This document shows positions 1 through 7,026 of a DNA stretch of 14,604 nt, piece after piece (position 1 is the stretch's first letter; every line of letters starts with the position of its first letter). The translations under genes were made by a program, and so were the position numbers. Source of the stretch: an uncultured Collinsella sp. (GTDB lineage: Bacteria; Actinomycetota; Coriobacteriia; Coriobacteriales; Coriobacteriaceae); assembly GCA_900551605.1 (NCBI GenBank), contig URWS01000005.1:1-14604 (forward strand), in the 5' to 3' direction. The notes beneath the pieces are model-generated. The model was not told the origin of the DNA, did no database searches, and saw only the letters and a list, made by a program, of their open reading frames with translations.

Positions 1-1185
1 CTTACCTGCGATATGGCCGTCGCCGATATCGATCTTGACCGTCTGGTTGCCGAGCGCCGCCGCTCGACGACGTGGGCGCGCGCGGACGATGCGCCGGAGG
101 CCACGACCGTTGAGTTCTCTTTTGAGAGCACACTCTCCGAGGCTCCCGTCCTGCGCAACGCCTGCGACATCGACCGTGTCTTCCCCCGCGCGCCCTTTGT
201 GCCGGCCGACCATGGCGACCTGGCCGAGCGTTGCGAGACCATCCTCGACCTGCAGACCGCCGGCCTCAAGACCCGCCTTGCCCATACGGGTACCAAGGCT
301 GCAGTCATTGGTCTTTCGGGCGGCCTGGACTCCACGCTGGCACTGCTTGTGACCGTGCGTGCCTTCGATGCACTGGGGCTGTCGCGCACCGGTATCACGG
401 CCGTGTCCATGCCCGGCTTTGGCACGACGCACCGCACTAAGTCCAATGCCGAGTCGCTCGCTCGTGACTTGGGTGTGAGCTTCCGCGAGGTTTCGATCCA
501 TGCGGCTGTGGAGCAGCACTTCAAGGACATTGAGCACGATCCGGCCGTGCAGGACGTGACCTACGAGAACAGCCAGGCCCGCGAGCGTACGCAGATTCTG
601 ATGGACCTGGCCAACCAGGCTGGCGGTTTTGTCATCGGCACGGGCGACCTGTCGGAGCTGGCGCTCGGCTGGGCTACCTATAACGGCGACCACATGAGCA
701 TGTACGCCGTCAACGCGAGCGTGCCCAAGACGCTTGTGCGCCATCTGGTGCGTTATGCGGCTGATGTCTTTGGCGGGCGTATTGCCGAGGTTTTGCTCGA
801 TATCCTCGATACGCCGGTGTCCCCCGAGCTTCTGCCGCCCACGGGCGACGGCGAGATTGCGCAGAAGACCGAGGATTTGGTGGGCCCGTATGAGCTGCAC
901 GACTACTTTCTCTACTACCTGCTGCGTTTTGGCTTTGAGCCGGGCAAGATCTACCGCATGGCGCTCAAGAGCTTCGAGGGTGTCTACGACGCCAAGACCG
1001 TCCACACGTGGCTGCGTACGTTCTACCGTCGCTTCTTTGCCCAGCAGTTTAAGCGCAGCTGCCTGCCCGATGGTCCCAAGGTGGGCTCGGTGACGCTCAG
1101 CCCGCGCGGCGATTGGCGTATGCCGAGTGACGCTAGCTCGCGTCTGTGGCTTGCGCAGATCGACGCGCTCAATCCAGTTGACTAA
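1..1185 (+). CDS. nadE: Glutamine-dependent NAD+ synthetase, 3' part (5' end off window)
   Basis: Makes NAD+ from nicotinate adenine dinucleotide, ATP and glutamine-derived ammonia in the cytosol. The frame is open to base 1 (Leu-Thr-Cys-Asp before the first Met at 13), so that Met is probably internal and the gene starts upstream. Visible residues about 5-30 (DIDLDRL..ERRRST) resemble the tail of the nitrilase-like glutaminase domain. The ammonia-dependent synthetase domain follows: the PP-loop SGGLDS lies about 106-111 residues from base 1, then [12 protein letters not shown] and a [18 protein letters not shown] block typical of NadE. About 394 codons are visible; two-domain family members run to roughly 640-680 residues, so most of the glutaminase domain is missing. 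The stop at 1183-1185 is followed by a strong terminator. Family assignment is firm; the two-domain form is inferred from the residual N-terminal segment. Confidence 0.93.
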   Translation, partial: LTCDMAVADIDLDRLVAERRRSTTWARADDAPEATTVEFSFESTLSEAPVLRNACDIDRVFPRAPFVPADHGDLAERCETILDLQTAGLKTRLAHTGTKAAVIGLSGGLDSTLALLVTVRAFDALGLSRTGITAVSMPGFGTTHRTKSNAESLARDLGVSFREVSIHAAVEQHFKDIEHDPAVQDVTYENSQARERTQILMDLANQAGGFVIGTGDLSELALGWATYNGDHMSMYAVNASVPKTLVRHLVRYAADVFGGRIAEVLLDILDTPVSPELLPPTGDGEIAQKTEDLVGPYELHDYFLYYLLRFGFEPGKIYRMALKSFEGVYDAKTVHTWLRTFYRRFFAQQFKRSCLPDGPKVGSVTLSPRGDWRMPSDASSRLWLAQIDALNPVD

Positions 1186-1253
1186 GGTTGGCTAAATTGA
1201 ACCAATACGGGGGTTGCAAGCGTTACACTTTTGCAATCTGATGGCCCGTATCG

Positions 1254-1285
1254 CGCGGCGCTCTTGTCGGAGCGCCGCGTTTTTT
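1254..1285 (+). terminator. Intrinsic terminator after nadE, inside the aminotransferase leader
   Basis: A perfect 10-bp GC stem, CGCGGCGCTC at 1254-1263 with GAGCGCCGCG at 1270-1279, has a 6-nt loop and is followed by six T (1280-1285). It is a textbook Rho-independent terminator for nadE. It ends only 18 bases before the aminotransferase ATG, just 5 bases ahead of that gene's ribosome binding site. Any aminotransferase promoter between 1186 and 1253 would therefore have to read through it. Confidence 0.85.
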
Positions 1286-1303
1286 ATATCGAAAGGTGGC
1301 ACC

Positions 1304-2467
1304 ATGCAGGCATCGCAGCGTCTCGACCGCTTTGGCGCGGAGGTCTTCGCCTCGCTCAACAACAAGCTTCTCGCGCTGAAGGCTCAGGGCAAGACCATTT
1401 ACAACATGAGCGTGGGCACGCCCGACTTTAAGCCGTACGACCACGTGGTCGAGGCGCTCACGCAGGCAGCTCAAGATCCCGAGATGTGGAAGTATGCCCT
1501 GCGCGACCTGCCCGAACTCAAGCAGGCCGTGTGCGATTACTATGAGCGCCGCTTTGGCGTTTCGGGCATTACGCCGTCCATGGTGCAGTCGTGCAACGGC
1601 ACGCAGGAGGGCGTGGGTCATTTGGGCCTGGCCCTGCTCGATCCGGGCGACACCATTCTGGTTCCCGATCCGTGCTACCCGGTCTTTGAGGCGGGTGCCA
1701 AGATCGCCGATGCCAAGCTCGAATACTATCCGCTGGTTGCCGAGCACAATTACCTGCCCTATGTGGCGGGTATCGATCCCGAGGTGGCCGATCGTGCCAA
1801 GTATATGATCGTGTCGCTGCCCGCGAACCCGGTCGGCTCGGTGGGCACGCCCGAGGTCTACGAGGAGATCATCGCTTTCGCCCGCGAGCACGACCTGCTC
1901 ATCGTCCATGACAACGCATACTCCGACATCGTGTTCGACGGCGAGCCGGGCGGCAGCTTCTTGCAGTATCCCGGCGCGCTCGAGGTGGGCGTTGAGTTCT
2001 TCTCGCTCTCCAAGTCGTTTAACGTCACCGGTGCGCGTATCGGCTTTTTGGTCGGCCGCGAGGACGTGGTCTCTGCCTTTGCCAAGCTGCGCGGCCAGAT
2101 TGACTTTGGTATGTTCTTCCCGATTCAGAAGGCCGCCATCGCCTGCCTGAACGGTCCGCGCGATGAGGTCGAGGCGCAGCGTCTGAAGTACCAGGAGCGC
2201 CGCGATGCCCTGTGCGACGGTCTTGAGGGCCTGGGCTGGGAGCGTCCCAACGCACATGGCTCTATGTTTGTGTGGGCCAAGCTTCCCGGTGGTCGCACCG
2301 ATTCCATGGCGTTTTGCGAGGAGCTCATGGAGAAGGCCGGCGTTGTGGTGACGCCGGGCGCGAGCTTTGGTCCTTCGGGCGAGGGACACGTGCGCATGGC
2401 GCTGGTCCTGCCGCCCGATCAGATCGCTTTGGCTGTCGAGGCCATTCGCGAGGCGGGCCTGTATTAG
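1304..2467 (+). CDS. PLP-dependent aminotransferase, DAP aminotransferase type
   Basis: Fold-type I (class I/II) aminotransferase of 387 residues, cytosolic. Visible motifs are N175 in PANPVG, D203 and Y206 in HDNAYSD, the Schiff-base lysine K237 in SLSKSFN, R245 in TGARIG, and a C-terminal GHVRMAL containing the carboxylate-binding Arg. Overall it reads like the LL-diaminopimelate aminotransferase (DapL2) group: CNGTQEG, LLDPGDTILVPDPCYPV and HDNAYSDI. The start at 1304 is chosen because GAAAGGTGG (1291-1299) precedes it; a longer upstream frame would run through the terminator. DapH and a deacetylase-like gene lie downstream, so it may instead transaminate N-acetyl-2-amino-6-oxopimelate in the acetylase route. 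It is about 5 kb from the lys operon, so another amino-acid substrate is possible. The fold and cofactor are certain; the substrate is inferred. Confidence 0.85.
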   Translation: MQASQRLDRFGAEVFASLNNKLLALKAQGKTIYNMSVGTPDFKPYDHVVEALTQAAQDPEMWKYALRDLPELKQAVCDYYERRFGVSGITPSMVQSCNGTQEGVGHLGLALLDPGDTILVPDPCYPVFEAGAKIADAKLEYYPLVAEHNYLPYVAGIDPEVADRAKYMIVSLPANPVGSVGTPEVYEEIIAFAREHDLLIVHDNAYSDIVFDGEPGGSFLQYPGALEVGVEFFSLSKSFNVTGARIGFLVGREDVVSAFAKLRGQIDFGMFFPIQKAAIACLNGPRDEVEAQRLKYQERRDALCDGLEGLGWERPNAHGSMFVWAKLPGGRTDSMAFCEELMEKAGVVVTPGASFGPSGEGHVRMALVLPPDQIALAVEAIREAGLY

Positions 2468-2493
2468 AAAGTTATTTCGACTCGTCAATAGCC

Positions 2494-2531
2494 CGAAATC
2501 GATTTCGTGCAGTTATTTTACGAATACTGCA
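2494..2531. promoter_or_regulatory. Two overlapping dyads upstream of ldh, operator candidate
   Basis: CGAAATCGATTTCG at 2494-2507 is a perfect 14-bp palindrome. Immediately after it, TGCAGT (2508-2513) and ACTGCA (2526-2531) form a 6-bp dyad with a 12-nt spacer. Both lie between the aminotransferase stop and ldh in an otherwise AT-rich stretch. The sequence does not match the usual Rex site (TTGTGA...TCACAA), so the binding protein is unknown. The palindrome is seen directly; a regulatory role is inferred. Confidence 0.4.
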
Positions 2532-2573
2532 AACAATTTCGGTAAACGGTCGATTTTTGGCTGCGAATAGGGG

Positions 2574-2579
2574 CATAAT
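2574..2579 (+). promoter_or_regulatory. Possible -10 box for ldh
   Basis: CATAAT lies about 90 bases before the ldh start, in the AT-rich gap and ahead of the leader hairpin. No good -35 hexamer sits 16-18 bases upstream, so this is only a candidate. Confidence 0.25.
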
Positions 2580-2611
2580 CAAAGTCCCGATTGGATGTAT
2601 TGGGATTACGG

Positions 2612-2645
2612 CAAGCCGCTCGGGTCGTTCCCGGGCGGCTTGTTT
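2612..2645 (+). terminator. Terminator-like hairpin in the ldh leader
   Basis: CAAGCCGCTCGGG (2612-2624) pairs with CCCGGGCGGCTTG (2630-2642) over 13 bp with one G-T wobble and a 5-nt loop. Only a short TTT (2643-2645) follows. It may be a weak terminator for the aminotransferase gene or a leader hairpin of ldh. It ends 23 bases before the ldh start codon. Confidence 0.5.
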
Positions 2646-2668
2646 GTGGAGAGAGATGGGAGTTTCTA

Positions 2669-3619
2669 ATGGTTAACGAGAAGAAGGTCGCTATTGTCGG
2701 CTGCGGTTTCGTCGGTTCGTCTTCGGCGTTCGCACTGATGCAGAGTGGTCTGTTCTCCGAGATGGTCCTCATCGACGTGGACAAGAACCGTGCCGAGGGT
2801 GAGGCCCTGGATATCGCGCACGGCATGACGTTTGCCGAGCCGATGAAGATCTACGCCGGCGATTATTCCGATGTCGCCGACGCCGCCATGATCGTCGTCA
2901 CCGCTGGCGCTGCCCAGAAGCCCGGTGAGACCCGCCTGGACCTGGTCAACAAGAACGTAAACATCTTTAAGTCCATTATCCCCGAGATTAAGAAGTCCGG
3001 CTTCGACGGCATTCTGCTAATCGTCTCCAACCCGGTTGATGTTCTGACCTATGCTGCCATCAAGATGTCCGGCCTGCCCGAGGGCCATGTCATCGGCTCC
3101 GGCACCGTGCTCGACACTGGCCGTCTGCAGCAGATGCTTGGTGCCCACGTCGAGGTTGACCCGCGCGATGTCCAGGCCTATGTCATGGGCGAGCACGGCG
3201 ACTCCGAGTTTGTCGCTTGGTCCAGCGCTCAGGTTGCTGGCGTTCCGCTGAACACCTTCTGCGAGCTTCACGGCCACCTGGAGCATGAGACCGCCGAGAA
3301 GCGCATCGCCGAGGACGTCAAGAACTCCGCCTACACCATCATCGAGAAGAAGCACGCCACCTACTACGGCGTCGCCATGGCCGTCAAGCGCATCTGCACC
3401 GCTGTCATGCGCGATGAGCAGACCGTTCTGCCCGTTTCCTCGCTCATGGTGGGCGAGTATGGCCTGTCCGATCTGGCTATCTCCATGCCGACGGTCGTTG
3501 GCCGCGACGGCGTCGTCTGCCGCGTCCCCGTGCCGCTGAACGATGACGAGCAGCATGAGCTCACCGCCTCCGCCAAGGCCCTCAAGGACATCATCGACAG
3601 CGTCGACTTCTCCTGCTAA
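2669..3619 (+). CDS. ldh: L-lactate dehydrogenase
   Basis: Reduces pyruvate to L-lactate with NADH, the last step of lactic fermentation; cytosolic. The product has 316 residues, the usual family length. The Rossmann motif GCGFVGSS is at about 11-18 and the substrate loop AQKPGETR at 82-89. Gln83, at canonical position 102, marks lactate rather than malate dehydrogenase. D149 and R152 (canonical 168 and 171) and catalytic H176 in GEHGDSE (canonical 195) are present. The ATG at 2669 is supported by GGGAG at 2658-2662, 6 bases upstream. Positions 173 and 188, which bind fructose 1,6-bisphosphate in allosteric bacterial LDHs, are Gln154 and Gln169 here, suggesting no such activation. The gene appears monocistronic, with a leader hairpin and its own terminator. 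Confidence 0.95.
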   Translation: MVNEKKVAIVGCGFVGSSSAFALMQSGLFSEMVLIDVDKNRAEGEALDIAHGMTFAEPMKIYAGDYSDVADAAMIVVTAGAAQKPGETRLDLVNKNVNIFKSIIPEIKKSGFDGILLIVSNPVDVLTYAAIKMSGLPEGHVIGSGTVLDTGRLQQMLGAHVEVDPRDVQAYVMGEHGDSEFVAWSSAQVAGVPLNTFCELHGHLEHETAEKRIAEDVKNSAYTIIEKKHATYYGVAMAVKRICTAVMRDEQTVLPVSSLMVGEYGLSDLAISMPTVVGRDGVVCRVPVPLNDDEQHELTASAKALKDIIDSVDFSC

Positions 3620-3650
3620 ATCAAGCTCTTTTGGGCAACAGGCTACAATG

Positions 3651-3686
3651 AAAGGCGTCCGGGCCACACGGTCCGGGCGCCTTTTT
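3651..3686 (+). terminator. Intrinsic terminator of ldh
   Basis: AAAGGCGTCCGGGCC (3651-3665) and GGTCCGGGCGCCTTT (3670-3684) form a 15-bp stem with two G-T wobbles and a 4-nt loop. It runs into TTTTT (3682-3686), 32 bases after the ldh stop. Confidence 0.9.
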
Positions 3687-3716
3687 GGTGCGAGGGGGTC
3701 AGGTTACTTTGCACCA
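3685..3716 (+). repeat. 32-nt repeat element, left copy
   Basis: The segment has the plan TTGGTGC-NNN-GGGG-N-CAGGTT-N-CTTTGCACCA, with ends TGGTGC/GCACCA inverted. It matches the reverse complement of 4912-4943 at 27 of 32 positions. It begins within the ldh terminator T-tract and ends 30 bases before the hydrolase start. A further TGCACCA occurs at 3723-3729. Confidence 0.65.
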
Positions 3717-3746
3717 CCCCAATGCACCATAGTTGATGGGAGGGCC

Positions 3747-4907
3747 ATGTCGGATTCGCCTAATTTTTTGACCTATGCCCAGACGGCGTTTGATCCGTTT
3801 GAGGAACGGCCGTTCTGCGCGGTGGATAGCCTGGTCTTTGCGTGGTTGTCCTATTTGCGTTTGCCGGGTGATATGGCGGAGCTGACGAACTGGCAGGGCC
3901 TAGACGTACGCGAGCTGCTGCGCGCCGAGTGCTACCAAGACATGATTGGCGACCTGTGGGATCCGGAGGGGAGCCGTGCCCTGTTGGAGGCTGTGGCAGC
4001 AAGCCCTCGCTACCGTGGCGTTCGTGTTTGCGGCTATCGTAGCGTGAGTGATGCCGAGACAACGGAGCAGTTTGCGGCCATGACGTTCCGATTTCCGGCG
4101 GGGTTTAGCTATCTTGCCTTCCGGGGGACCGACAGCACGATTGTGGGCTGGAAAGAGGACTTTAACATGGCGTTCCGGTGTCCTGTGCCGGCCCAGGAAT
4201 CCGCGGCGCGTTATGTAGACGAGGCGGCGGATGCGATTGACGGGCCGCTTTTGTGCGGAGGTCATTCCAAGGGTGGAAACCTTGCGGTGTACGGTGCGGC
4301 GATGTGCCCCGATGTCGCCCGTGAGCGAATCGAACGGGCGTATTCCCATGATGGTCCGGGCTTCGTCGAGGAGTTTCTGAGCGGCAACGCCTTCGCCGGT
4401 CTATCCGGTCGAATCGACAAGACGCTACCTCGGTCGTCGATCTTTGGCATGATGTTCGAGACACAGGAGGACTATGCCATCGTTGAGAGCACCGAGTTCA
4501 GCCTGCTTCAGCATAATCCCTTTAGCTGGGTGGTTGATGGTCGCGACTTCGTGTACTGTGAGCGCCTGTCCGCCGGTGCTCGATACGTTGATGGCTCCAT
4601 TCGCGAGATGCTGCTTGCGGTGTCGCCTAGCGAGCGCGAGCGTTTTGTAGATGCGTTGTTCTCCGTGCTTGAGGCTACGGGTGCTGAGCGGTTTGCGGAT
4701 ATCGCTGGGAATCTGCGCGAGAGCCTGCCCGTGATGCTCCAGGCTGCGCAAGGCTTTGACAAGGATACGCGATGCTTTGTCTCGCAGACTATCGTTGCGA
4801 TTCTTAAGTGTGCGCTTCTGCCCAAACGTCCCCAGATCGACATGCCCGCTGCCGGCAAGAGCTTGGCAGAACAGCTCGAGGCTTGGCAGTCCGAGCTCCT
4901 GCGCTAA
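3747..4907 (+). CDS. DUF2974 (Mbeg1-like) alpha/beta hydrolase
   Basis: Predicted lipase- or esterase-like alpha/beta hydrolase of 386 residues; its substrate is unknown. The N-terminal third opens with a short MSDSPNFLTYAQ segment and carries SLVFAWLSYLRLPGD. The hydrolase core has FRGTD at 125-129, where the oxyanion strand-loop of lipases usually lies, and the nucleophile elbow GGHSKGG with Ser174, followed by SHDGPGF near 200-206. That layout is characteristic of the DUF2974 family. No signal peptide is evident, so it is probably cytosolic. The ATG at 3747 is chosen for the nearby GGGAGG (3738-3743); the upstream frame overlaps ldh and its terminator. The gene stands alone, flanked by two inverted 32-nt repeats. 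Family call is good; catalytic activity is inferred from the Ser motif. Confidence 0.82.
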   Translation: MSDSPNFLTYAQTAFDPFEERPFCAVDSLVFAWLSYLRLPGDMAELTNWQGLDVRELLRAECYQDMIGDLWDPEGSRALLEAVAASPRYRGVRVCGYRSVSDAETTEQFAAMTFRFPAGFSYLAFRGTDSTIVGWKEDFNMAFRCPVPAQESAARYVDEAADAIDGPLLCGGHSKGGNLAVYGAAMCPDVARERIERAYSHDGPGFVEEFLSGNAFAGLSGRIDKTLPRSSIFGMMFETQEDYAIVESTEFSLLQHNPFSWVVDGRDFVYCERLSAGARYVDGSIREMLLAVSPSERERFVDALFSVLEATGAERFADIAGNLRESLPVMLQAAQGFDKDTRCFVSQTIVAILKCALLPKRPQIDMPAAGKSLAEQLEAWQSELLR

Positions 4908-4911
4908 CCAT

Positions 4912-4943
4912 TGGTGCAAAGCAACCTGTCCCCGATGCACCAA
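4912..4943 (-). repeat. 32-nt repeat element, right copy (inverted)
   Basis: The reverse complement of this stretch matches 3685-3716 at 27 of 32 bases. It begins 4 bases after the hydrolase stop. ATTGGTGCA (4910-4918) and TGCACCAAT (4936-4944) make it a 9-bp hairpin with a 17-nt loop. The two copies bracket the hydrolase gene in opposite orientation. Confidence 0.65.
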
Positions 4944-4974
4944 TCTTCGATGCGCCTGGGGCGGGATCGACCGC

Positions 4975-4980
4975 TATACT
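4975..4980 (+). promoter_or_regulatory. Possible -10 box of the ndpA-like gene
   Basis: TATACT, five of six matches to the consensus, lies about 40 bases before the start codon. No convincing -35 box is visible at standard spacing. Confidence 0.35.
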
Positions 4981-5018
4981 GGTTCGTGCCGAAATCGATC
5001 TAGAACGGAATGCCGTAT

Positions 5019-6023
5019 ATGAAAATCAATCACGCGATTCTGCATATCCTGGACTTTGACTCTGCCGTCAACGTTATGAGCCAGCGCGAGCTCGATATCG
5101 AGAGCCGCACCGTGCGTAATTTCGTAACCACGCACCTGCGGCGCGCTCGTACCTCGGCTGATAACAAGCGTGCCACGTTTGCCGAGAACTCCGCATTCGG
5201 CGGCGAGCTCAAGGGCTATTTCTTTGGTGAGCGTGAGTTCGTGGATCTGTCTCAGCAGATTGCGGAGTTCATCTCTTCCGAACTTACCAAGGCCGAGAAA
5301 GCCGAGTCCACTGACGTGCTTGTGGCGGACTTTGATGACGATGAGGATGCCCGCTGGTTTGCCGTGATGCTGCTGGGTTCCAAGCAGGCTTTTATGCACG
5401 AGGTGGGTCGCGAAGAGGGCGAGGTGCGCAACGACATTGCGCGCCACTACGCCATTCTGCCGAATCCCTCGCAAAAGGTGCCGAGCTATGCAATCGTGCG
5501 TGCAAGCACCATGGAGATCGGCTATGTGGATAAGAAGCGCAAGATTGCCGGCGAGGATCGCATGCTCATTCCCGATGGCCTGCTGCAGTGCGACACGGGG
5601 GTATCGGGCAAGGAGGTCATCGACACCGTGACGCGTGTGGTCGAGGAAGTCGCCGAGGAGCACGGTGCCAACACGGCTGTAGCACTCGCCAAGGTTAAGG
5701 CTGCTGTTGCCGAGAAAGTTGAGGATGACGAGGAACTGCCCCCTTGGGATATCGTCGATGAGGTCTTTGAGGACGAGCCGGTTATCAAGGAGAGCGTGCG
5801 CGCGGCACTGACTGAGGAGAAGGTGCCTGAGCGTGTGCCCGTGGAGCGCAAGCAGGTCGAACGCGCGGCGGTGCGCAACCACAAGATCCGTACCGACACG
5901 GGCATCGAGATCAGCTTCCCGGCCGAGATGGGTTCGAACTCTGAGTACATCGAGTTTGTCAACGAGCCCAACGGCCTCATCTCCATCGAACTCAAGAATA
6001 TCGGGTCAATTGAGAATCGATAA
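5019..6023 (+). CDS. Nucleoid-associated protein, NdpA/YejK family
   Basis: A 334-residue protein of the 37-kDa nucleoid-associated family (NdpA, YejK); E. coli YejK is a nucleoid protein of uncertain detailed role. The N-terminus MKINHAILHILDF and the body (VRNFVTTHLRRAR, VADFDDDEDARWFAVMLLG, YAILPNPSQKVPSYAIV) fit that family. Residues about 215-275 are highly acidic and Glu/Val-rich, probably a flexible or helical linker, before a C-terminal domain rich in beta-strand residues. The start is not certain: ATG at 5010 gives three more residues (MPY). Neither has a strong ribosome binding site; 5019 fits the family start better and has GGAA 8 bases upstream. It ends just before a bidirectional terminator and faces the lys operon. 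Confidence 0.85.
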   Translation: MKINHAILHILDFDSAVNVMSQRELDIESRTVRNFVTTHLRRARTSADNKRATFAENSAFGGELKGYFFGEREFVDLSQQIAEFISSELTKAEKAESTDVLVADFDDDEDARWFAVMLLGSKQAFMHEVGREEGEVRNDIARHYAILPNPSQKVPSYAIVRASTMEIGYVDKKRKIAGEDRMLIPDGLLQCDTGVSGKEVIDTVTRVVEEVAEEHGANTAVALAKVKAAVAEKVEDDEELPPWDIVDEVFEDEPVIKESVRAALTEEKVPERVPVERKQVERAAVRNHKIRTDTGIEISFPAEMGSNSEYIEFVNEPNGLISIELKNIGSIENR

Positions 6024-6047
6024 ACTGCGCTTGGACGCTGCAAAAAT

Positions 6048-6084
6048 AAAGGCCGAAGCCCCGGATGAGGGCTTCGGCCTTTTT
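6048..6084. terminator. Bidirectional intrinsic terminator
   Basis: AAAGGCCGAAGCCC (6048-6061) and GGGCTTCGGCCTTT (6069-6082) form a perfect 14-bp stem with a 7-nt loop. T-rich on the plus side (6080-6084) and A-rich before the stem (6042-6050), it can terminate the ndpA-like gene rightward and also minus-strand transcripts leaving dapH. Confidence 0.9.
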
Positions 6085-6127
6085 ACTTGGGGCTGAATTA
6101 CGTTGCAGGTCGAGCATACGTCAGCGA

Positions 6128-6225
6128 AAACGACCCAGAGCGAGCAAGGTGACGTGAAAGAGGAGGGCATCGACCTTCTGGTCATGCCCGACGATTGAAC
6201 GTCAGATTGCCGCTCTGGGTCGTTT
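6128..6225. repeat. 98-nt nested inverted-repeat element
   Basis: Three stems are nested. The outer is AAACGACCCAGAGCG (6128-6142) with CGCTCTGGGTCGTTT (6211-6225), a perfect 15 bp. The middle is TGACGT (6150-6155) with ACGTCA (6199-6204). The inner is GGGCAT-C-GACC (6165-6175) with GGTC-ATGCCC (6180-6189), 10 bp with one bulged C and a TTCT loop. No gene is evident here. It lies between the 3' ends of two convergent genes. It could be a palindromic repeat, a structured 3' UTR or RNA, or a long-loop terminator for the minus strand, where TTTT follows the outer stem. Confidence 0.6.
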
Positions 6226-6237
6226 GCAGCGTCGACT

Positions 6238-6267
6238 AGTTACGCGGTTTGGTAAAACCGCGTAACT
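6238..6267 (-). terminator. Hairpin immediately after dapH stop
   Basis: AGTTACGCGGTTT (6238-6250) and AAACCGCGTAACT (6255-6267) form a perfect 13-bp stem with a 4-nt loop, directly abutting the dapH TAG. No T-run follows on the minus strand, so it may protect the mRNA 3' end or help a downstream terminator rather than terminate by itself. Confidence 0.5.
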
Positions 6268-6987
6268 CTACAGCTGGCGCAGGCCTTCCTCGAGGCCGGT
6301 CTTGCTGTCGGTCTTCTCGTCGCGCATCTTGATGACGCGGGCGGGGACACCGGCTACGACGGCGCCGGCGGGGACGTCCTCGACGCACACGGCGCCGGCG
6401 GCAACTACAGCACCCTTGCCCACGTGCACGCCTTCCAGGACCACGGCGTTTGCGCCGATCATAACATCGTCCTCGATGATGACGGGCGTGGCGCTCGCGG
6501 GCTCAACGACGCCCGCCAGCACGGTGCCGGCGCCGATATGGCAGTTCTTGCCCACGGTGGCGCGGCCGCCCAGCACGGCGCCCATATCGATCATGGAACC
6601 CTCGCCGATGACGGAGCCGATGTTGATGATGGCGCCCATCATGATGACAGCACGGTCACCGATCTCGACACGGTCGCGGATAATCGCGCCCGGCTCGATG
6701 CGGGCGTTGATGCCCTTAAGGTCGAGCATGGGGACGGCGGAGTTGCGGCAGTCATTCTCCACGTCGTAGTAGTCGATGGAGTCGGCGTTGGCGTCGAGGA
6801 TGGCCTTGAGCTCATCCCAGTCGCCAAAGACGGTCTTGCCGCGACGGCCGCCGTAGACGTGTGCATCGCCCCACTGGACTTTCATGCCGGGCTTCTCGCG
6901 CACATACAGCTTGACGGGCGTCTTCTTGGGCGCGGTGGCGATGTAGTTGATAATCTCCTGTGCATCCATCTCGGCTGCGTTGCTCAT
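6268..6987 (-). CDS. dapH: Tetrahydrodipicolinate N-acetyltransferase
   Basis: Transfers acetyl from acetyl-CoA to tetrahydrodipicolinate, committing the lysine/DAP pathway to the acetylase branch; cytosolic, normally trimeric. The product has 239 residues, close to the family's usual size. The N-terminal part (about 1-85) contains [11 protein letters not shown] and a WDEL segment of the DapH N-terminal domain. A left-handed beta-helix of hexapeptide repeats follows at about 90-220 ([69 protein letters not shown]). [12 protein letters not shown] is a recognisable acetyl-DapH signature, arguing against succinyl-type DapD. The start has a good site, TAAAGGAG, at 6997-7004 read on the minus strand. 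It is the last gene of the operon, 39 bases after dapB. Confidence 0.95.
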   Translation of the reverse strand: MSNAAEMDAQEIINYIATAPKKTPVKLYVREKPGMKVQWGDAHVYGGRRGKTVFGDWDELKAILDANADSIDYYDVENDCRNSAVPMLDLKGINARIEPGAIIRDRVEIGDRAVIMMGAIINIGSVIGEGSMIDMGAVLGGRATVGKNCHIGAGTVLAGVVEPASATPVIIEDDVMIGANAVVLEGVHVGKGAVVAAGAVCVEDVPAGAVVAGVPARVIKMRDEKTDSKTGLEEGLRQL

Positions 6988-7026
6988 ATCTTGTTTCTCC
7001 TTTAGCTGGGACTGGTTAATGATTGG

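Noticed and set aside
1223..2488. 421-codon minus-strand frame opposite the aminotransferase
   Set aside because: It is low in recognisable motifs, rich in His and Arg, and fully overlaps a firm PLP enzyme gene.
3644..3649. TACAAT as a -10 box after ldh
   Set aside because: It has no -35 at proper spacing and would fire straight into the ldh terminator stem at 3651.
6091..6267. Small peptide genes within the convergent gap
   Set aside because: Short frames exist on the minus strand, but they run through the terminator and hairpins and have no ribosome binding site or motif.
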